A stretch of DNA of 64,000 nucleotides from the NCBI RefSeq assembly GCF_003755175.1, contig NZ_RKHX01000002.1, forward strand, positions 62,001 to 126,000. Direction: 5' to 3'. The notes under the pieces are model-generated. The model did not search any database. It was not told the origin of the DNA and worked only from the letters and a program-made list of their open reading frames with translations. Each line of letters begins with the position of its first letter. Position 1 is the first letter of the stretch. The translations under genes were made by a program, and so were the position numbers. Positions 59,587 to 64,000 of the stretch are shown here, piece after piece. This DNA comes from Cellulomonas sp. PhB150. Lineage in GTDB: Bacteria > Actinomycetota > Actinomycetes > Actinomycetales > Cellulomonadaceae.

Positions 59587-60857
59587 GCACGTCCACCCGC
59601 CCCCCGGAGTCCGCGGCGCCCTCGCTGCTGGCCGGCTCCGTCGAGCAGCCCACGTTCGGTGAGGCCGTCTCCAACTACGTGCGCAAGGTGCGCGGCGGCG
59701 ACATGGGCTCGCTGCCCGCGATCCTCGCGCTCGTCGTCCTCGCGCTCGCCTTCTACGCGCTGCGGCCCGAGAAGTTCTTCTCGGCGCTCAACATCGCCAA
59801 CCTGTTCCAGCAGGGCGCGACCGTCACCGTCATCGCGATGGGCCTCGTGTTCGTCCTGCTGATCGGCGAGATCGACCTGTCCGCCGGCGTCACGTCGGGC
59901 GTGTGCGGCGCGACCCTCGCCATCGCGCTGACCAAGTGGGACTGGCCCTGGTACGGCGCGGTCGCGGCGGCGCTCGTCGTCGGTGTCGTGATCGGCACAC
60001 TGCTGGGCACCTTGGTCGCGCGAGTCGGCATCCCGTCGTTCGTCACGACCCTGGCGGCGTTCCTGGCCTTCCAGGGCGTCGTCCTGCTGATGATCGGCAC
60101 GGGCGGCAACATCTCGATCACGGACAACGTGATCATCGCGATCGAGAACAAGAACCTGCCGCCGTGGCTCGGCTGGGCGATCGGTGCCCTCGCGGTCATC
60201 GCCTACGCCGGCGCGAGCCTCTACGGCTGGTCGCAGCGACGCGCACGCGGTCTGCTCGCGGCCCCGCTCGGTGTCATCGTCGCGAAGATCGCCGCCGTCG
60301 CGATCGCGGTGCTCGGGCTCGTCGCCGTGCTCAACCAGGAGCGCAGCGTCAACCCCGTCCGCTCGATCATGGGCGTGCCGATCGTCATCCCGCTGATCGC
60401 GGTGCTCGCCCTGATCCTGGGCTTCATCCTCACGCGCACCGCGTTCGGCCGGCACATCTACGCGGTCGGTGGCAACGCCGAGGCGACGCGTCGCGCGGGC
60501 ATCAACGTCCCCGCAGTGCGCACGGTCTGCTTCATGATCTGCTCGACGATGGCGGCCTTCGCCGGCATCATCGCCGTCTCGCGCGCTACGTCGGTCGACC
60601 CCAACGCGGGTGGCTCCAACGTGCTGCTCTACGCGGTCGGCGCGGCGGTCATCGGTGGCACGTCGCTCTTCGGTGGCAAGGGCCGCATCATCGACGCCCT
60701 CATCGGTGGCGCTGTCATCGCCGTCATCGACAACGGCATGGGGCTGCTCGGTTACTCGTCCGGCGTCAAGTACGTTGTCACCGGCGGTGTGCTCGTCGCA
60801 GCTGCGGCCGTCGACGCGATCTCGCGCCGCCGGGCACGAGCCACCGGACGTCTCTGA
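59583..60857 (+). CDS. sugar ABC transporter permease (XylH-like)
   Basis: 424 residues with about ten membrane helices. LLIGEIDLSAGVTSGVCG, GIPSFVTTLAAFLAFQGV and GRHIYAVGGNAEATRRAGINV are the BPD_transp_2 landmarks; the last one is the coupling loop that contacts the ATPase. The long form with two extra central helices (about 215-275) matches XylH rather than RbsC. ATGA overlap with the ATPase gene. Confidence 0.92.
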   Translation: MSTSTRPPESAAPSLLAGSVEQPTFGEAVSNYVRKVRGGDMGSLPAILALVVLALAFYALRPEKFFSALNIANLFQQGATVTVIAMGLVFVLLIGEIDLSAGVTSGVCGATLAIALTKWDWPWYGAVAAALVVGVVIGTLLGTLVARVGIPSFVTTLAAFLAFQGVVLLMIGTGGNISITDNVIIAIENKNLPPWLGWAIGALAVIAYAGASLYGWSQRRARGLLAAPLGVIVAKIAAVAIAVLGLVAVLNQERSVNPVRSIMGVPIVIPLIAVLALILGFILTRTAFGRHIYAVGGNAEATRRAGINVPAVRTVCFMICSTMAAFAGIIAVSRATSVDPNAGGSNVLLYAVGAAVIGGTSLFGGKGRIIDALIGGAVIAVIDNGMGLLGYSSGVKYVVTGGVLVAAAAVDAISRRRARATGRL

Positions 60858-60886
60858 TCACAGCGCTGACAACGGGGGTGGAGTAG

Positions 60887-62155
60887 GTGCGGCTCGGCGC
60901 AGGTCCGCAGGTCAGACCTGCCGATGCGTCCGCGCAGGACGACGTCCGGCGGGCCAACCTGTCCGCCGTGCTGCGCCTGCTCCACTTCCACGGTCCGGCC
61001 ACGCGCTCGGACCTGGTCGCCTCCACCGGTTTCAACCGCTCGACCGTCGGGTCGCTCACCTCCGAGCTCACCAAGCTCGGGCTCGTGCGTGAGCGGCCCG
61101 GCGTCGTCGGCGGCAAGGGCCGCCCGTCCAACGTCGTCGAGCCCCTGAGCACGGGCGCTCACGTGCTGGCGTTCGACGTCACGCCCTCGAGCGTGGGCGC
61201 GGCCCGCGTGGGGCTCGGGGGCTACATGCTGCAGGTCCGACGACGGCTGCACAGCACGTCCCCGCACGACGTGCCGGCCGTCGTCCAGCTCATCGCCACG
61301 CTGGCCACCGAGATGCAGGCGCGCGCCGCCGCCGGGTCGGTCTGCCTGGGCATCGTCGTGTCCGTCATGGGCAGCGTCCGGCAGCCCGACGGCCTGGTCC
61401 GCCGCTCTCCTCCGCTCGGCTGGTACGAGGTCCCGCTCGCGGACCTGTTGCGCGAGGCCACGGGCCACAAGTACCCGGTCGCGGTCGGCAACGACGGCGA
61501 CCTCGGCGTCGTCGCCGAGTACCTGCGCGGTGCCGCCCGCGGCTCGCAGGACGTCCTCTACGTCCGCGGCGAGGTCGGCGTCGGTGGCGGCGTCGTCGTC
61601 GACGGCGAGCTCCTCAAGGGCGCCGGCGGCTACGCCGGCGAGGTCGGCCACATCGTCGTCAAGCCCGGCGGCCGCGTCTGCTCGTGCGGAGCCCGCGGGT
61701 GCTGGGAGGCCGAGGTCGGCGACGGCGCCATCATCCGGTCCGTCGGGCGCGACCCGCGCGAGTCCGAGATCGAGGACGTGCTCAGCGACGTCGCGATCGG
61801 CAACCGCCGCTCCATCGCCGGCGTCCGCAAGACGGGGGAGTGGGTGGGCCTCGGCCTGGCCAGCCTCGTGAACATCTTCAACCCGCGCATCGTCGTGCTC
61901 GGTGGGACGCTCGGTGCGCTCTACCCGACGATGGAGCCCACGCTGGCCGCCAGCTACGCGCGTGCGCTCGGCCCCATGCGGGAGCAGGCGATGCTGGTCC
62001 GCTCCGAGCTCGGGTCCGACGCGCAGCTCGTCGGCGCCGCCGAGGTCGCGTTCGCCGACGTCCTCGAGGACCCCGCGGGCACCCTCGACGACCGCACGCG
62101 GCAGGCCGACGAGCACGAGGATCACCCCCTGCGCGTGCTGCACCAGGCGGGGTAA
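60887..62155 (+). CDS. ROK family transcriptional regulator
   Basis: 422 residues. N-terminal winged helix at about 20-80 ([40 protein letters not shown]). The ROK domain has a sugar-binding EVGHIVV segment and the zinc motif [10 protein letters not shown], so it is a NagC/XylR-type repressor rather than a kinase. GTG with GGAG seven bases upstream, 29 bases after the permease: likely the local, sugar-responsive repressor of the transporter operon, acting at the 57373-57387 site. Confidence 0.9.
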   Translation: MRLGAGPQVRPADASAQDDVRRANLSAVLRLLHFHGPATRSDLVASTGFNRSTVGSLTSELTKLGLVRERPGVVGGKGRPSNVVEPLSTGAHVLAFDVTPSSVGAARVGLGGYMLQVRRRLHSTSPHDVPAVVQLIATLATEMQARAAAGSVCLGIVVSVMGSVRQPDGLVRRSPPLGWYEVPLADLLREATGHKYPVAVGNDGDLGVVAEYLRGAARGSQDVLYVRGEVGVGGGVVVDGELLKGAGGYAGEVGHIVVKPGGRVCSCGARGCWEAEVGDGAIIRSVGRDPRESEIEDVLSDVAIGNRRSIAGVRKTGEWVGLGLASLVNIFNPRIVVLGGTLGALYPTMEPTLAASYARALGPMREQAMLVRSELGSDAQLVGAAEVAFADVLEDPAGTLDDRTRQADEHEDHPLRVLHQAG

Positions 62156-62215
62156 ACAGGGCATATCGCCCGGTCGCAGCGCCGGAGGCGTACTCACAGG
62201 TAGGCATCGGCGTGT

Positions 62216-62242
62216 CACCGCCCGGTCGCACAACGGGCGGTG
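62216..62242 (+). terminator. hairpin terminator of the sugar operon
   Basis: CACCGCCCG (62216-62224) pairs with CGGGCGGTG (62234-62242). A TACCCT box (62244-62249) follows at once and is a candidate -10 for ftsE. GTAGGC at 62200-62205 and GCCTAC at 62243-62248 extend the pairing. Confidence 0.65.
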
Positions 62243-62303
62243 CCTACCCTCGACGAGGCCAGCAGTACCTCCGCCTGTCCCCGAACCTGGCCCCGCGAGC
62301 ATC

Positions 62304-62992
<689 letters not shown>

Positions 62993-62993
<1 letters not shown>

Positions 62994-63907
62994 TGCGCCT
63001 GCAGTTCATCCTGTCCGAGATCGGCATCGGGCTTCGTCGCAACCTGTCGATGACCATCTCGGTCATCCTCGTCACCTTCGTCTCCCTGACCTTCGTCGGG
63101 AGCGCGGCCCTGCTGCAGATGCAGATCGGCAAGATGAAGGACGACTGGTACGACAAGGTCGAGGTCTCCGTCTTCCTGTGCCCCGCGAACTCCTCGGAGA
63201 AGACCTGCGCGGGCGGTGAGGTCACCGACGAGCAGAAGCAGGAGATCCGCGACGCGCTCGAGGCCCCCGAGGTCAAGCCGTACATCGAGAAGATCTACTT
63301 CGAGACCAAGGAACAGGCCTTCAAGTCGTTCCAGCGTCAGTTCAAGGACCAGTTCTGGGCGTCGGCGACCACGCCGGCGGACATGAACTCCTCGTTCCGC
63401 ATCAAGCTGACCGACCCCGAGCAGTACCAGGTGGTCTCCGAGGTCGTCTCCGGCAGGCAGGGCGTCGAGGCCGTCGAGGACCAGCGCCGCCTGTTCGACC
63501 GGCTGTTCCTGGTGCTCGACCGCGCGACGCTGCTCGCCGGTGGCCTGGCCGCGGTCATGCTAGTGGCGGCGGTCCTGCTCATCACGACGACGATCCGCCT
63601 GTCCGCCCTCTCGCGACGCCGCGAGACCGGCATCATGCGGCTCGTCGGCGCCTCCACGATGTTCATCCAGCTGCCGTTCATGCTCGAGGGGGCGATCGCC
63701 GCGACCATCGGCTCGCTGCTTGCCGTGGGCGGGCTGTGGCTGGGGGTCGAGTACCTCATCACGGACTGGCTCGGCACGTCCGTGGGCTGGATCCCGTACG
63801 TGAGCACGTCCGACGTGATGACGGTCGCGCCCTTCCTGGTCGCGGCGGCGATCCTGCTCGCCGCGATCTCCTCCCTGGTCACGCTCAGTCGCTACACGAA
63901 GGTGTGA
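62993..63907 (+). CDS. ftsX: cell division permease-like protein FtsX
   Basis: 304 residues: one N-terminal helix (23-43), a 120-residue extracellular domain (two cysteines, [14 protein letters not shown]) and three C-terminal helices. [16 protein letters not shown] and [10 protein letters not shown] are typical of actinobacterial FtsX, whose extracellular loop activates RipC-type hydrolases. GIMRLVGAS marks the start of the FtsX C-terminal helices. ATG shares one base with the ftsE stop. Confidence 0.96.
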
Positions 63908-63909
63908 GC

Positions 63910-64000
63910 ATGCGTCGTCGTCCTCTGCGTCTCGTCGCGGCCCTCGCCGTCGGCGCGGTCGCCGCCACCCTGACCTTCGGTGCCGTCGCCTCGCCGGCCG
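63910..64000 (+). CDS. secreted protein, only signal peptide present (cut by window end)
   Basis: Starts two bases after ftsX with ATG and encodes a typical Sec signal peptide (MRRRPLRLVAALAVGAVAAT then LTFGAVASPA). In many actinobacteria the gene after ftsX encodes a secreted peptidoglycan hydrolase or M23-type peptidase activated by FtsX, which would fit here, but nothing of the mature protein is visible. Confidence 0.7.
   Translation, partial: MRRRPLRLVAALAVGAVAATLTFGAVASPA

Overview
The window is chromosomal DNA from a very GC-rich actinobacterium. The gene set fits a member of the Micrococcales such as Cellulomonas or a relative: a fused 2-oxoglutarate decarboxylase/dehydrogenase (Kgd), a mycothiol-type SigR/RsrA pair, the tiny ribosomal protein bL37, a DUF222 HNH protein, a Tad pilus locus, and many leaderless genes. 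Genus is an inference; there is no rRNA here. I saw no tRNA, rRNA, CRISPR array, insertion sequence or prophage. Gene density is high and most genes are ordinary core or accessory chromosomal genes.

Layout. 1-4.5 kb holds branched-chain amino-acid genes (leuB end, ilvE, cimA); cimA is preceded by what looks like a transcription attenuator with a Leu-Ile-Ile leader peptide. 4.5-10.5 kb carries small membrane proteins, a lipoate ligase with its domains in permuted order, YggS, YbaK, a VIT-family metal transporter with a DtxR/IdeR-like palindrome, and a small secreted beta-rich protein. 10.5-15.7 kb has a DUF3516 helicase, a carboxyethylornithine-synthase-like enzyme, a GNAT and an SDR. A perfect SOS box lies in front of the DUF222-HNH gene at 15.8 kb. 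17.5-23.9 kb is mixed (glutamine amidotransferase, secreted beta-sandwich repeat protein, 3-methyladenine glycosylase, methyltransferase, FAH hydrolase), and the 3' end of the FAH gene is tandemly repeated.

24.1-27.3 kb is a nonulosonic (sialic-like) acid locus: one uninterrupted frame encodes CMP-sialate synthetase, a HAD phosphatase and a NeuB-type synthase, followed by a polysialyltransferase-like glycosyltransferase. Then come gltX and a HAD gene; on the other strand a methyltransferase, hisN, rsgA, aroA and a DoxX gene. At 34.1-35.4 kb sigR-rsrA has two promoters: one should give normal SigR, and a SigR-type promoter should give an N-terminally extended isoform. bL37, a PilT ATPase, a DUF4097-PadR pair with a large operator, an SGNH-fold protein lacking its serine, kgd and a two-component system follow to 45 kb.

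45.2-49.7 kb encodes two CNNM/CBS/CorC ion-transport-like proteins, the first behind a possible upstream ORF, and a membrane-anchored VanY peptidase with a long disordered cytoplasmic tail. 50.8-55.4 kb is a compact Tad/Flp pilus operon (tadA, tadB, tadC, short pilin, three TadE/G-like minor proteins), tightly overlapped. prfB follows; then a 770-bp non-coding stretch with two copies of a 49-bp inverted repeat and a good promoter/operator leads into a xylose/ribose-type ABC importer (SBP, ATPase, permease) and its likely ROK regulator. The window ends with ftsE-ftsX and the signal peptide of the next gene.

Regulation visible in the sequence: many genes start exactly 5-8 bases after a TAnnnT -10 box, so leaderless transcripts look common; strong hairpin terminators separate convergent genes; ATGA/GTGA/TGATG overlaps mark translational coupling.
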